A stretch of 64,000 bases of DNA from Chryseobacterium indologenes (lineage in GTDB: Bacteria; Bacteroidota; Bacteroidia; Flavobacteriales; Weeksellaceae), in contig NZ_LJOD01000011.1 in NCBI RefSeq assembly GCF_001295265.1, positions 62,001-126,000 of the forward strand, read 5' to 3'. The notes beneath the pieces are model-generated. The model searched no databases. It had not been told where the DNA came from and was given only the letters and a program-made list of their open reading frames with translations. Position 1 is the first letter of the stretch; the number at the start of each line of letters is the position of its first letter. Of the stretch, positions 17,072 to 26,364 are shown in pieces. The position numbers and the translations under genes are program-made.

Positions 17072-17677
17072 TTAGCCCCTTGCTCTTTCCAGAAGAACCA
17101 TCATCAGTAATGATAGGATGACAAGACTCTCATCTTCATCATCAATATCAATCATTCTGTCCAGCTGAAATCTTCTTCCGAAGAGTGAAGGCATTTTTTT
17201 CATTTTAAAATAAGCTTTTCCGTCAGTTCCGGTTACGGTGTAAGACGGATTAAGGAAATATCCTGTAAACATTCCGATGATTGGAATTTCACCTACGAAA
17301 CCATCCCAGAATCTTACCCATGCACTGTCTTCCTGTACTTTGAATTTAGGCTGATCATTGGCGTCAAGAATATCATAGCTTGCTTTCCAGATAGAACGCA
17401 TTCCTTTTCTGGCCAGTCTTCCGTAATTTTTGTTTTCAGTGATATCATTCAGAGAATAAGAAGCATTGAAATCAATCCATTGATTGGCTTTGATCCTGAA
17501 CAGTTCTTTAGATTTGCTTTCATCATTGAACACAATAACATCTTCTTTCAGCCTGAACATTTTCTGACGGACATAGGCCACATAATTTCCGTTTCGGTCT
17601 GTAATGTTAAAGTCGCTGGCTAATGTGGTGATTTTGAATTTGAAATCCAGCGGATAATTAAGGTTTTTAAGTACCAT
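17072..17677 (-). CDS. LURP-one-related (tubby-like barrel) protein
   Basis: A 201-aa protein. Its alternating pattern, FKITTLASDFNITDRNG near residue 13, followed by YVRQKMFRLKEDVIVF and LFRIKANQW, resembles the LOR/tubby C-terminal barrel family, whose bacterial members have no settled function but can bind membranes or phosphoinositides. A hydrophobic stretch, IPIIGMFTGYFL (about 136-147), and a C-terminal SLVILSLLMMVLL (about 184-196) may anchor it. First gene of a two-gene unit with the lipoprotein at 16561. Confidence 0.65.
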   Translation of the reverse strand: MVLKNLNYPLDFKFKITTLASDFNITDRNGNYVAYVRQKMFRLKEDVIVFNDESKSKELFRIKANQWIDFNASYSLNDITENKNYGRLARKGMRSIWKASYDILDANDQPKFKVQEDSAWVRFWDGFVGEIPIIGMFTGYFLNPSYTVTGTDGKAYFKMKKMPSLFGRRFQLDRMIDIDDEDESLVILSLLMMVLLERARG

Positions 17678-17710
17678 CGAGTTTATTTTTCTTCAATTAA
17701 TATTCGAACC

Positions 17711-17718
17711 CAAAGATA
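17711..17718 (-). promoter_or_regulatory. Minus-7 promoter box of the LURP-one-like operon (TATCTTTG)
   Basis: Exact TAnnTTTG match, 33 nt before the ATG at 17677. Confidence 0.6.
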
Positions 17719-17770
17719 GAGGTTTTTTTAGAGATTGAGGAAAAAAGAGAGGAGAGAGATAAAAGATAAT

Positions 17771-17797
17771 AGATAACAGACGGATAGATAATAGATA
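17771..17797 (+). repeat. Dispersed 27-bp intergenic repeat, copy 1
   Basis: Core AGACGGATAGAT at 17778-17789. It aligns with copies at 26133-26159 and 55215-55241 over 27 positions with about four differences from copy 2. It lies in the divergent gap upstream of recR. Confidence 0.6.
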
Positions 17798-17900
17798 TGA
17801 GACTGCATCTGCTATTCTTTATCTTAACCTAAATATCAGACATTACATATTGAGGACAAAACCATTCCATAAACCACTGGCACTCCTCAACTATATTCCT

Positions 17901-17908
17901 TATTTTTG
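17901..17908 (+). promoter_or_regulatory. Minus-7 box of recR (TATTTTTG), leaderless spacing
   Basis: Ends 4 nt before the recR ATG at 17913, so transcription should start at or next to the start codon. Confidence 0.62.
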
Positions 17909-17912
17909 CGTT

Positions 17913-18524
17913 ATGGATTACCCTAGTAAAGTTTTGGCAAAGGCGGTTGATGAAATTTCGGGACTGCCCGGGATAGGAAGAAAAACGGCTTTGCGGCTGG
18001 CATTACATTTATTGAAACAGCCTAGCTCCAGGGCAGTAGGCCTCGGAAACTCCCTGATTAATCTTGTTAATGAAATAAAATACTGCAGAGAATGCCATAA
18101 TTTCTCTGATTTTGATGTATGTGAAATATGTGATAATGAGAAGAGAAGCAGTGAGCTGATCTGTATTGTAGAAGATGTAAGAGATGTTATTGCTATTGAA
18201 AATACAGGGAAGTTTACAGGGAAATACCTGATTTTAGGCGGGAAAATATCACCCATGGAAGGAATAGGGCCTTCCCAGCTGAATATCCCGAGTATTGAAA
18301 GAAAGCTGAATGAAGGGAAAGTGAAAGAATTCATCTTTGCGCTGAGTGCTACTATGGAAGGAGATACAACGGCTTATTATATTTATAAGAAGTTTAAAAA
18401 CTTCAATGTGAGCTTTTCAAGCATTGCCAGAGGAATTTCAGTAGGAGATGAGCTTGAATATGCGGATGAAATTTCTTTAGGAAGATCTATTATCAACAGG
18501 CTTCCGTATAACGAAAAAGATTAA
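17913..18524 (+). CDS. recR: Recombination mediator RecR
   Basis: A 203-aa DNA-binding ring protein that works with RecF/RecO to load RecA at gaps. A helix-hairpin-helix GLPGIGRKTALRLA sits near residue 17, a Cys4 zinc finger (YCRECHNF...VCEIC) at about 55-72, then a Toprim domain (IVEDVRD, about 80) and a conserved Walker-B-like tail. Length is usual for RecR (about 200). An in-frame start at 17850 would add 21 residues but overlaps the TATTTTTG promoter box, so the ATG at 17913 is used. The next gene begins 1 nt after its stop. Confidence 0.95.
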   Translation: MDYPSKVLAKAVDEISGLPGIGRKTALRLALHLLKQPSSRAVGLGNSLINLVNEIKYCRECHNFSDFDVCEICDNEKRSSELICIVEDVRDVIAIENTGKFTGKYLILGGKISPMEGIGPSQLNIPSIERKLNEGKVKEFIFALSATMEGDTTAYYIYKKFKNFNVSFSSIARGISVGDELEYADEISLGRSIINRLPYNEKD

Positions 18525-18525
18525 T

Positions 18526-19359
18526 ATGAAGCTGTCTGTTATTATCGTCAATTATAATGTTACCCGGCTGCTCAGGAACTGTCTTTTGTCTGTCCAGAAA
18601 TATACAGATCAGGAAATCTGTGAAATCATTGTTATCGACAATGCCTCTACGGACAGTTCGTGGAAAGAACTGATCTCTGAATTTCCGGAAGTCCATTTCA
18701 TTGCTTCCGAATCTAATGACGGTTTTGCCATAGCCAATAATAAAGCCATTAAAACAGCATCCGGAGAATATCTTCTGATCTTAAATCCTGATACAGAACT
18801 GGAAGGTTTCTACATGCAGGAACTTCTGGATTTTGCCGATTCTAAGCCCGATTTTGGAGGGCTTGGCGTACGAATGCACGATGCACAAGGTGTTTTTCTG
18901 CCTGAAAGCAAACGTTCTGTTCCTGATATGTTCAATTCTTTTGAAAAGCTGTTTACCAATTTTAAAAAGAACAACTCAAAATCCTATTACAGAAACGATA
19001 TTAATGAATATGCTGTAGCAGAAGTAGATGTGCTTACGGGGGCATTTCTGCTGGTGAAGAAAGAAGTGTACGAAAAAATAGGAGGGCTGGATGAAACCTA
19101 TTTCATGTATGGTGAGGATATTGATCTTTGCTATACCTTATTAAGAAGCGGCTATAAAAATTATTATTACGGAAAAGCCTCTATTCTTCATCATAAAGGA
19201 GAAAGCACGATTAAAGATGAAGTATATCTCGAAAGATTTTACGGAGCCATGCTGATTTTTATTGATAAATATTATAAAAATTCCAAGCCCGTTCAGTATT
19301 CATTTTTAAAGACCGGCTTAAAGCTCAGACATAAAATTGAAAGAATTAAGCTCAAATAA
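18526..19359 (+). CDS. Family 2 glycosyltransferase
   Basis: A 277-aa GT-A fold enzyme that transfers a sugar from a nucleotide donor, likely to a cell-surface polysaccharide or lipid carrier. VIIVNYN at 5-11, VIDNAST near 36-42 and LNPDTEL at 86-92 (the DXD-equivalent) are typical, and LTGAFLLVKKEVY plus GEDIDLCYTLLRSGY mark the acceptor half, as in rhamnosyltransferase-like members. No transmembrane helix. It starts 1 nt after the recR stop, so it is co-transcribed with recR from the leaderless promoter. Sugar and acceptor unknown. Confidence 0.88.
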   Translation: MKLSVIIVNYNVTRLLRNCLLSVQKYTDQEICEIIVIDNASTDSSWKELISEFPEVHFIASESNDGFAIANNKAIKTASGEYLLILNPDTELEGFYMQELLDFADSKPDFGGLGVRMHDAQGVFLPESKRSVPDMFNSFEKLFTNFKKNNSKSYYRNDINEYAVAEVDVLTGAFLLVKKEVYEKIGGLDETYFMYGEDIDLCYTLLRSGYKNYYYGKASILHHKGESTIKDEVYLERFYGAMLIFIDKYYKNSKPVQYSFLKTGLKLRHKIERIKLK

Positions 19360-19388
19360 AAAGCAGTTCAATAATTTGAACTGCTTTT
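19359..19388. terminator. Bidirectional terminator between GT2 and secG
   Basis: 13-bp perfect stem AAAAGCAGTTCAA / TTGAACTGCTTTT with a TAAT loop, between convergent genes. Confidence 0.85.
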
Positions 19389-19415
19389 GTTTTATATAAA
19401 AGTCTATGCTTTTTA

Positions 19416-19766
19416 TTATTTTGCCGGAGCTACCGGGGTTTGAGCCGGAGTTGTTGTAGAAGCCGGAGCAGACTGCTGTTTTGCCGGAGCCTCTTTTTTC
19501 ACAGGCTGTTGTGTCGGAGCAGTTGTTGAAGGTTTTCCGGTAACCACAACACTGATAAGGATAAGAACGATAATTGTTCCTCCTAACGTCCATGTTGCTT
19601 TTTCCATGAAATCATTGGTTCTCTGTACCCCAAACTGTGCAGAAGATGCACCTCCGAAAGTACTGGAAAGACCTCCACCTTTTGGATTTTGAGCCATAAC
19701 AACAATTACCAGTAAAACGCAGGCAATCATAATAAGAACCATCAATAGTGTAAATATAGTATCCAT
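19416..19766 (-). CDS. secG: Preprotein translocase subunit SecG
   Basis: A 116-aa inner-membrane protein of the SecYEG channel. Two hydrophobic segments (about 4-25 and 60-78) flank the conserved cytosolic NPKGGGLSSTFGG loop (about 27-39). The C-terminal 38 residues are Pro/Ala/Thr/Gln-rich low complexity, common in Bacteroidota SecG. Promoter box TAAATTTG lies at 19792-19799. Convergent with the glycosyltransferase gene. Confidence 0.94.
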   Translation of the reverse strand: MDTIFTLLMVLIMIACVLLVIVVMAQNPKGGGLSSTFGGASSAQFGVQRTNDFMEKATWTLGGTIIVLILISVVVTGKPSTTAPTQQPVKKEAPAKQQSAPASTTTPAQTPVAPAK

Positions 19767-19791
19767 TAATTCTGATATCTTTTTGAATGGG

Positions 19792-19799
19792 CAAATTTA
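19792..19799 (-). promoter_or_regulatory. Minus-7 promoter box of secG (TAAATTTG)
   Basis: Exact TAnnTTTG match, 25 nt before the ATG at 19766. Confidence 0.6.
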
Positions 19800-19851
19800 A
19801 TCTTTTTTTACCGAATGACAAAAAAAGATGTCTGCAAATATTATTTAAAAT

Positions 19852-19879
19852 AAAAACGACAGCATTTGCTGTCGTTTTT
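19852..19879 (-). terminator. Terminator of the M16 peptidase operon
   Basis: 12-bp perfect stem AAAAACGACAGC / GCTGTCGTTTTT with an ATTT loop; T runs on both strands. Confidence 0.85.
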
Positions 19880-19899
19880 TATATGAAAACAGGCTGTTT

Positions 19900-21930
19900 T
19901 TATTTAAAGTCTGAATCTTTAGCCTGGTTCAGCTGGTAAGATTGTACAGTCAGATCTACATCCATACCGCCCATATTCTGGATGATGGTAAACGGAAGTT
20001 TAACGCCTGAAACATCTTTATAATTGTTATAGCTTGTAGGAATGGAACCTCCTTCAGATGCTTTGATCTCTCCGGTCTTAAGACCTGTTTTAACACTGTA
20101 ATAATATGTGTCTTTAGGCCCTTTTACCACATATGAATCTTCATTGTTGTATTTTTCGATTCCTGCCACTTTAATATCCGCAGATTTTGCGAAAGTAAGC
20201 TCAGGGAAAAGCTCAGGTTCAGTCATTTCAGCTTTTTCTTTATCCGTTAAAGGAACTTTTTGCCCCTGCGCCTGCTGATAGCCTTCTTTACCGTCAAAAA
20301 CAATCTTCTGAAGAGTATTTCCTGCCATTTTCAGCTCCATAAGCATTTTGCCGCCTTTAGCCTGGATTAGTTTCATGCTCATATCCATTCCCTGGATTTT
20401 AGTGGTAGCATCCGAAGAAATAGAAGTAACCTTTTGAACTGCAGCCAGACCGCCGATTGCATTAATGTATTTATCGGCTACAGATGCAGCAGTAACATTG
20501 GCGTCTACCTTTTGTACAGCAGGTTTAGCGATTGGATTCGCTTCTCTGTCAAAATATTTTACCGGATAGCCCAGTTTTTCCAGTCCTTCAGAAATATCAG
20601 CTGCTTTTCCAGCGATGAAGATTCTGCTCTGGTTAGGAAGGATTGTAGCTTTAGCAGCAGCAGAAACATCAGCCACCGTTACTTTATCAATAGATTTCAG
20701 ATAATTGGAGTAGAAATCTGCCGGAAGATCCTGTACTTTCTGGTTTAAAGCAAATCTTGCGATGGTTTCAGGTTTTTCAAGAGCCATAATGAAAGATCCT
20801 TTCAGTTTGGCCTTTGCATTTTCTAATTCCTGAGGTTTTATCGTGGTAATTCCGTTAAGTTCAGTCATGAATTCCTTAATGGCTTTGTCAGTAACCTCAT
20901 TTCTTACACTGGCTTCAGCAGAAAATACCGGAGTATATTTGCTGGCACTCATGCTGGAGTAAGCTCCGTAAGTGAATCCGTTCTTCTCACGAAGATTCAT
21001 GAAAAGTCTGGCTTCAGCACCCCCTCCCAGAATATAATTGGCAATAGTAGCCGCAAAATAGTTCGGGTCTTTCATTTTTAAAGTATTCAGATTCCCTACA
21101 GATACTACAGATTGTACCGCAGAAGGAACATCCACTACATTAATCTCTGTTTTTGCCACGTTAGAAGCGGGCTCTAAAGCAGCAAACTTGGTGCCTGCTT
21201 TTTTCCAGCCTCCGAAAGCTTTTTCAACCTGAGGCTTTATCTGGTCAAACTTCACGTCCCCTACAATCACAAGGTATGCATTGTCTGGTGTATAATATTT
21301 GTTATAAACATTCTGTACATCAGAAAGCTGAATTCTATTGATTGATTCAATGGTTTCAAATTCTCCTCTTGAAGTATTTTTTCCGTACATTAATGCATTG
21401 GAAACTCTTGACGCAATAGAAGGTGCATTTTTCTCGTCGGCCTTTAAACCTTCAATCGTTCTGTCCTTCGAGTTCTTGATCTCCTCTGCAGAAAAATTAG
21501 GATTTATAATAGCATCAGCCATCAGTCCTAAAACCTGAGGGAAATACTTTGATAAAGATCCTGCAGAAGCACCTGCTGATGAGAAATTAATTTGAGCTCC
21601 TAAAAAGTCTACCTTTTTATTGAATTCATCTTTGCTTAAGTTTTTAGTCCCGTTTTCAAGCTGTTCTGCCATGATCTCGCTTACTCCGGTTACATTTCCT
21701 TCATAATAAGGAGGCCTGTCCATGGAAAGGCTGGCGCTTACTCTCGGCAGTTTATTGTTTTCTACCACCATTACAGTGAGCCCGTTGCTCATCTGGAATG
21801 TTTTTGGTTTAGCAATATTGATGGCAGGAGTTGGCCCCGGCTTTGGCATTGCGTTAAGGTCTATTTTTTGTGCAGAAAGCATTCCTGCGAATAAAAATGC
21901 TGCCGCTATATATGTTAATTGCTTTTTCAT
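19900..21930 (-). CDS. M16-like protein lacking the HxxEH zinc motif, with C-terminal LolA-like domain
   Basis: A 676-aa exported protein (signal peptide 1-20, MLSAQ). Residues about 40-470 are an M16 (insulinase/MPP) pair of domains, but the site that should read HxxEH is EIMAE at 85-89 (context GVSEIMAEQLENGT), so it cannot bind catalytic zinc. Residues about 485-676 resemble a LolA-like outer-membrane lipoprotein sorting domain (FDGKEGYQQAQGQ near 563). It lies 46 nt after an M16 gene with an intact site, suggesting a heterodimer of catalytic and non-catalytic subunits in the periplasm, as in mitochondrial processing peptidase. Substrate unknown. Confidence 0.87.
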   Translation of the reverse strand: MKKQLTYIAAAFLFAGMLSAQKIDLNAMPKPGPTPAINIAKPKTFQMSNGLTVMVVENNKLPRVSASLSMDRPPYYEGNVTGVSEIMAEQLENGTKNLSKDEFNKKVDFLGAQINFSSAGASAGSLSKYFPQVLGLMADAIINPNFSAEEIKNSKDRTIEGLKADEKNAPSIASRVSNALMYGKNTSRGEFETIESINRIQLSDVQNVYNKYYTPDNAYLVIVGDVKFDQIKPQVEKAFGGWKKAGTKFAALEPASNVAKTEINVVDVPSAVQSVVSVGNLNTLKMKDPNYFAATIANYILGGGAEARLFMNLREKNGFTYGAYSSMSASKYTPVFSAEASVRNEVTDKAIKEFMTELNGITTIKPQELENAKAKLKGSFIMALEKPETIARFALNQKVQDLPADFYSNYLKSIDKVTVADVSAAAKATILPNQSRIFIAGKAADISEGLEKLGYPVKYFDREANPIAKPAVQKVDANVTAASVADKYINAIGGLAAVQKVTSISSDATTKIQGMDMSMKLIQAKGGKMLMELKMAGNTLQKIVFDGKEGYQQAQGQKVPLTDKEKAEMTEPELFPELTFAKSADIKVAGIEKYNNEDSYVVKGPKDTYYYSVKTGLKTGEIKASEGGSIPTSYNNYKDVSGVKLPFTIIQNMGGMDVDLTVQSYQLNQAKDSDFK

Positions 21931-21976
21931 TTGTAAAAATTATTATGGTAATCAATTCTTTCCTGTACTCCGTAGA

Positions 21977-23290
21977 TTACTTTTTCTCAGGAAGGTAGTT
22001 AATGATTACTCTTTGGTTAGGATTCAGATACTTTTTAGCCGCATTTTGCAGATCTTGTCTGGTGATTGATCTGTAAATTTCAATTTCCTTATTGATAAGG
22101 TTGGTATCTCCCATCAATACGTGGTTGGTTGCCAGTGAAACAGCAATTCCCTGAATACTTGAGTTAGCATTTACAAACTGATTTTCAAACTGATTCTGAA
22201 GTTTCTGATAATCTTCTTCAGAAATTAAAGTAGTCTGAACTTTTTTGATTTCTTCATCAATTACTTTTCTCAGATCCGCTTCAGGTGTAGGTCCCATCGG
22301 GATGGCAAAAAATGCAAAAACTCCGTCTTTTTCAAAAGCAATCGGATTAGCAGAAACCTGTAAAGCTTTCTTATCCTGATCTACCAGCTTTTTGTATAAA
22401 ACTGAGGATTTTCCACCGCTCAGGTAAGCAGAAAGCATGTCCAGTATTTTGGAGTCTCTTTCTGTATTAGCAGGCGTTCTGTATCCATAAATATAAGCAG
22501 GAAGCTGAATATTGGCATCCGTATACGTTACTACTTTTTCCTGAGTAATAGGAGCATCTTTAGTGTAGGTTCTTGTAATAGGCGCTCCTTTCGGAATCCC
22601 TCCGTAATACTCCTGAATCCATTTTTTAGTCTGTTCAGACTTAATATCTCCTGCTACAACTAAAGTTGCATTATTCGGGATATAATATTTTTTGTAGAAA
22701 TTCTGGAATTCTTCCAGCTTGGCAGCATTAAGATCTTCCATAGAGCCAATCGTAGGCCAGTGGTACTGGCTGTTGGTGAACATATTGTTAAGAATAGCGG
22801 TGAAAAGATTCCCGTACGGTCTGTTATCCATGTTCAGCCTCTTTTCTTCTTTTACAACTTCCCTCTGAGTATCCACCCCGATCTGGTTGATTACGGCATG
22901 GCGCATTCTTTCCGCTTCCATCCACAGTCCAAGCTGTTCGTTGTTGGATGGGAAAGTTTCATAATAATAAGTTCTGTCGTTACTGGTGTTGGCATTGTTC
23001 TGTCCCCCGTTGGAAGAAACAATTTTCATCCATTCACCTCTTTTTATATTAGGCGTTCCTTCAAATAAAAGGTGTTCAAAGAAGTGAGCAAAGCCTGTTC
23101 TTTTTGCAGTCTCGTCCTTGGCTCCTACATGATACATTACTCCTGTAGTAACTACCGGTGCAGAATTATCTTGATGAAGGATTACGTGAAGGCCGTTTGG
23201 CAAGTCATACTCTTCGAATTTAATTTGCTGTGCATTCAGCATCATTCCGAAAAAAGATGCAGCTGCAACAGAAAGAAGTCGTTTTTTCAT
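21977..23290 (-). CDS. M16 zinc metallopeptidase, catalytic subunit
   Basis: A 437-aa exported peptidase (signal peptide 1-20, MMLNAQ). The inverted zinc motif HFFEH is at 69-73, and the distal glutamate ligand lies in the REVVKEEKR stretch about 70 residues later. A second inactive M16 domain follows (about 180-430), as usual in the family. The ATG at 23290 is used because it gives the signal peptide at the very N-terminus; an ATG at 23311 is possible. First gene of an operon with the non-catalytic partner at 19900-21930. Probably degrades or processes peptides in the periplasm. Confidence 0.9.
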   Translation of the reverse strand: MKKRLLSVAAASFFGMMLNAQQIKFEEYDLPNGLHVILHQDNSAPVVTTGVMYHVGAKDETAKRTGFAHFFEHLLFEGTPNIKRGEWMKIVSSNGGQNNANTSNDRTYYYETFPSNNEQLGLWMEAERMRHAVINQIGVDTQREVVKEEKRLNMDNRPYGNLFTAILNNMFTNSQYHWPTIGSMEDLNAAKLEEFQNFYKKYYIPNNATLVVAGDIKSEQTKKWIQEYYGGIPKGAPITRTYTKDAPITQEKVVTYTDANIQLPAYIYGYRTPANTERDSKILDMLSAYLSGGKSSVLYKKLVDQDKKALQVSANPIAFEKDGVFAFFAIPMGPTPEADLRKVIDEEIKKVQTTLISEEDYQKLQNQFENQFVNANSSIQGIAVSLATNHVLMGDTNLINKEIEIYRSITRQDLQNAAKKYLNPNQRVIINYLPEKK

Positions 23291-23311
23291 AAAGCAGAAA
23301 TTGTTTTGCAT

Positions 23312-23680
23312 AAATTAGTAGAGAAAACAGAGTATTTGTTACATTTCTTTACATATTTTTTTCATTTCTGTAAGAACATGAAAATTATTTTAAAATCGGA
23401 ATGAAAGTTTACTACATGGTATTTTTTGTCTTTTTCTGTGTGTTGATAAGGGAACAGGAGATTATAGATAAAAAGGCCTTCAATAAATGGTTTTATGATC
23501 CAGTTGAGCTTTTCAGATTCTGAAGGAGCTTCCCATCATACACCGGTAAAATTCTTTCAATTCAAAGGAAGAAAAAGGTTCAGGCAAAAGGTTTTGAATA
23601 AGCAAACCCACACAGCACTGAAAGAATACCCGTCCGGAAGTTAAATTGGCCTCATAATTTGAATTCTCCTTTGAATACAT
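23312..23680. other. Gap with a 49-codon ORF of doubtful status
   Basis: A plus-strand ATG at 23495 opens 49 codons to a stop at 23642-23644. The product is basic (KGRKRFRQKVLNKQ) but matches nothing recognised. There is no promoter box in front. The rest of the region is unremarkable AT-rich DNA containing the upstream region of the M16 operon. Confidence 0.3.
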
Positions 23681-23688
23681 TAATTTTG
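23681..23688 (+). promoter_or_regulatory. Minus-7 promoter box of the helicase gene (TAATTTTG)
   Basis: Exact TAnnTTTG match, 22 nt before the ATG at 23711. Confidence 0.6.
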
Positions 23689-23710
23689 TGTTCCAAAAAT
23701 TTTTTGCAGC

Positions 23711-26041
23711 ATGGATTATCTGAAAGGACTCAATGAATCACAATATGAAGCCGTTACCTCTTTACAGGGACCTCTGATGGTACTTGCAGGAGCGGGCTCC
23801 GGAAAAACACGTGTACTTACAATGCGTATTGCCCACCTGATCAATAACGGAGTAGACCCTTTCAATATCCTGGCATTAACCTTTACCAACAAAGCCGCCC
23901 GCGAAATGAAAGAGCGTATTGCCAAGGTAGTAGGAACCAGCAATGCAAGAAGTTTATGGATGGGAACCTTTCACTCCGTTTTTGCCAGAATCCTGAGAAT
24001 TGAAGCCCATTATCTGGGCTATCCTTCCAATTTTACGATTTATGACCAGCAGGATGCCCTGAATGTGATCAAGAAAGTATTGAAAGACATGAATATCGAC
24101 GCCGATCTTTATAAACCTAAAAAAGTTCAGGCAAGAATTTCTACCTATAAAAACAACCTGATCACGGTAAAAGCCTATTTCAACAATCCCGAGTTGATGG
24201 AAGCAGATGAAAAGGCCAATATGAAATTCATCGGGCAGATCTATCAGAGATATGTGGATGCCTGCTTCAAAAACGGTTCCATGGATTTTGATGATCTTCT
24301 GCTGAAAACCAATGAACTTTTGACCCGTTTTCCGGAAGTGCTGGCCAAATATCAGGACAGATTCAGGTATATCATGGTGGATGAGTACCAGGATACCAAC
24401 CATTCACAGTATCTTATTGTAAAAGCACTGGCTTCAAAATTTGAAAATATCTGTGTGGTAGGGGATGATGCCCAGTCGATCTATTCCTTCCGTGGGGCCA
24501 ACATCTATAATATCCTGAACTTTAAAAAAGATTATCCTGACGCCATTACTGTGTCACTGGAGCAGAATTACCGATCAACACAAACGATTGTGAATGCAGC
24601 CAATGTTGTGATCGCAAAAAACATTCAGCAGTTCAAAAAGAATGTGTTCAGTGATAATGAAGAAGGAGACAAAATTAAAGTATACCGTTCCCTTTCCGAT
24701 GCGGATGAAGCCAATTTTGTAGCCGGAAATATCTGGGAACTTCGCAACCGTGATCAGAGAAAATACAGTGATTTTGCTATTTTATACAGAACAAACTCCC
24801 AAACCAGAGCATTTGAAGATGCCCTGAGACGTAAAAATATTCCATACAAGGTATACGGCGGTCTTTCCTTCTACCAAAGAAAAGAGGTGAAAGACCTGAT
24901 TGCTTACCTCAGACTTCTGATCAATGAAAATGATTCTGAAGCATTGACGAGAATTATTAATTATCCGGCAAGAGGAATTGGGGAAACTACACAGAACAAA
25001 CTGATTGTTTTTGCAGATGCCCAAAATGTTTCCGTTTCAAAAGTTCTGGATAACCTTCCGATGTATGCTCCGCAATTAGGATTAAATAACGGAGTTTTAA
25101 ATAAACTGAATGACTTCTGGTCGATGATAAAAGCATTCCAGGTATTGCTGAAAACTGAAACCGCTTACAGCGTAGCAATGGAAGTGGCAAAGCGAAGCGG
25201 GCTCATCAAATTTTTAAAAGATGATCAGACTCCGGAAGGAATTTCCAGAGTAGAAAACGTACAGGAATTAATGAACTCTATGCAGGGATTCATTGAAGAG
25301 CAGATGCAGCTGGAAGATGGCGACCCGAGCCTTTCCAATTTCCTTGAAAATATTGCCCTTTCTGCTGATACCCAGGATAAGGAGCTGGAAGATGATATGG
25401 TCTCGCTGATGACCATTCACCTTTCAAAAGGTCTTGAATTCCCGGTAGTTCATCTGGTTGGTCTTGAAGAAAATCTTTTCCCGAGCTTTATGAGTTCTGC
25501 AACCCGGGAGGATCTGGAAGAAGAAAGACGTCTGTTTTATGTGGCACTGACCAGAGCGGAGAAACAGGTTTTCTTTTCTTATGCCGTTTCCCGTTTTCAG
25601 TGGGGAAAAATTACTGATGCTGAGCCTTCAAGATTTTTAAGCGAGGTGGATGAAGAGTATATTGAATTCATCAATCCGGCCATAGAAAAAAGATTCATCA
25701 ATAATGCCGGTCTTAAATCCAATATTTTTGATGAACATCCTTCTGAGCAGCGTTCTTTCAGAAAAGTAGAAAAGAAAACGATTGATAGAGGAGATGCTTC
25801 ACAGCCAGCTCCTGAAGTACGAAAGCTGAAACCTGTAAGTACTGCTAAGATTATCAATCCAAGTGGGGCTTCTTCCCAGAATATTGAAGTAGGTGATAAA
25901 GTAAGGCACGATCGTTTCGGAATCGGAGAAGTAACTTTCCTGGACGGAACAGACCCTCAAAACATTAAAGCCAAGGTTGTTTTCATGCATGAGGGTGAGA
26001 AAAACCTGATTCTTAAATACGCGAAGCTTACGAAAATATAG
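23711..26041 (+). CDS. UvrD/PcrA-type 3'-5' DNA helicase
   Basis: A 776-aa superfamily 1A helicase for repair and replication-conflict clearing. Motif I GAGSGKT (about 28-34), motif Ia LTFTNKAAREMKERI, motif II VDEYQDTN (about 224), motif III GDDAQSIYSFRGA (about 252), motif V MTIHLSKGLEF and motif VI VALTRAEK are all present. The C-terminal 60 residues (GDKVRHDRFGIGEV) form the Tudor-like RNA polymerase-contact domain of PcrA. Length agrees with PcrA/UvrD. Transcribed alone with its own promoter and terminator. Confidence 0.94.
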   Translation: MDYLKGLNESQYEAVTSLQGPLMVLAGAGSGKTRVLTMRIAHLINNGVDPFNILALTFTNKAAREMKERIAKVVGTSNARSLWMGTFHSVFARILRIEAHYLGYPSNFTIYDQQDALNVIKKVLKDMNIDADLYKPKKVQARISTYKNNLITVKAYFNNPELMEADEKANMKFIGQIYQRYVDACFKNGSMDFDDLLLKTNELLTRFPEVLAKYQDRFRYIMVDEYQDTNHSQYLIVKALASKFENICVVGDDAQSIYSFRGANIYNILNFKKDYPDAITVSLEQNYRSTQTIVNAANVVIAKNIQQFKKNVFSDNEEGDKIKVYRSLSDADEANFVAGNIWELRNRDQRKYSDFAILYRTNSQTRAFEDALRRKNIPYKVYGGLSFYQRKEVKDLIAYLRLLINENDSEALTRIINYPARGIGETTQNKLIVFADAQNVSVSKVLDNLPMYAPQLGLNNGVLNKLNDFWSMIKAFQVLLKTETAYSVAMEVAKRSGLIKFLKDDQTPEGISRVENVQELMNSMQGFIEEQMQLEDGDPSLSNFLENIALSADTQDKELEDDMVSLMTIHLSKGLEFPVVHLVGLEENLFPSFMSSATREDLEEERRLFYVALTRAEKQVFFSYAVSRFQWGKITDAEPSRFLSEVDEEYIEFINPAIEKRFINNAGLKSNIFDEHPSEQRSFRKVEKKTIDRGDASQPAPEVRKLKPVSTAKIINPSGASSQNIEVGDKVRHDRFGIGEVTFLDGTDPQNIKAKVVFMHEGEKNLILKYAKLTKI

Positions 26042-26073
26042 AATTCTTCAGTATATAGCTGAAGCTACAATAT

Positions 26074-26105
26074 AAAAACGGATCCGGAACAGGGTTCGTT
26101 TTTTT
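26074..26105 (+). terminator. Terminator of the helicase gene
   Basis: Stem AAAAACGGATCC / GGGTTCGTTTTT with two G-T pairs, loop GGAACA and a T run. Confidence 0.75.
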
Positions 26106-26132
26106 GTATATGATAAATAAGGGGATGATACT

Positions 26133-26159
26133 AGATGACAGACGGATAGATGATAGACA
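26133..26159 (+). repeat. Dispersed 27-bp intergenic repeat, copy 2
   Basis: Core AGACGGATAGAT at 26140-26151, same orientation as the copies at 17771 and 55215. It lies between the helicase terminator and the TonB receptor promoter. The surrounding 26106-26290 shows no gene. Confidence 0.6.
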
Positions 26160-26292
26160 TTCAGGCTAAGAGCAATACAACGTAAATCAAAAATGGGATT
26201 TTATTGAATGAAGAGGAGAAACAGTTACCTGTAACCTAAAAAAATATGACAGAGCCGGTCTATTGAAACCCTGCTTCATATATAAAAACTCA

Positions 26293-26364
26293 TAGACTTT
26301 CGTCCTGCATAGACAAAAACTATAACTCTTTTTCAAAAAACAAAAGTCTATTAATTTTGTAGAC
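26293..26364 (+). promoter_or_regulatory. Four TAGAC half-sites around the TonB receptor promoter
   Basis: CATAGAC occurs twice as a direct repeat (26291-26297, 26308-26314; spacing 17). An inverted pair AGTCTA (26345-26350) and TAGACT (26360-26365) brackets the TAATTTTG box at 26352-26359. This looks like a multi-site operator, regulator unknown. Confidence 0.45.
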
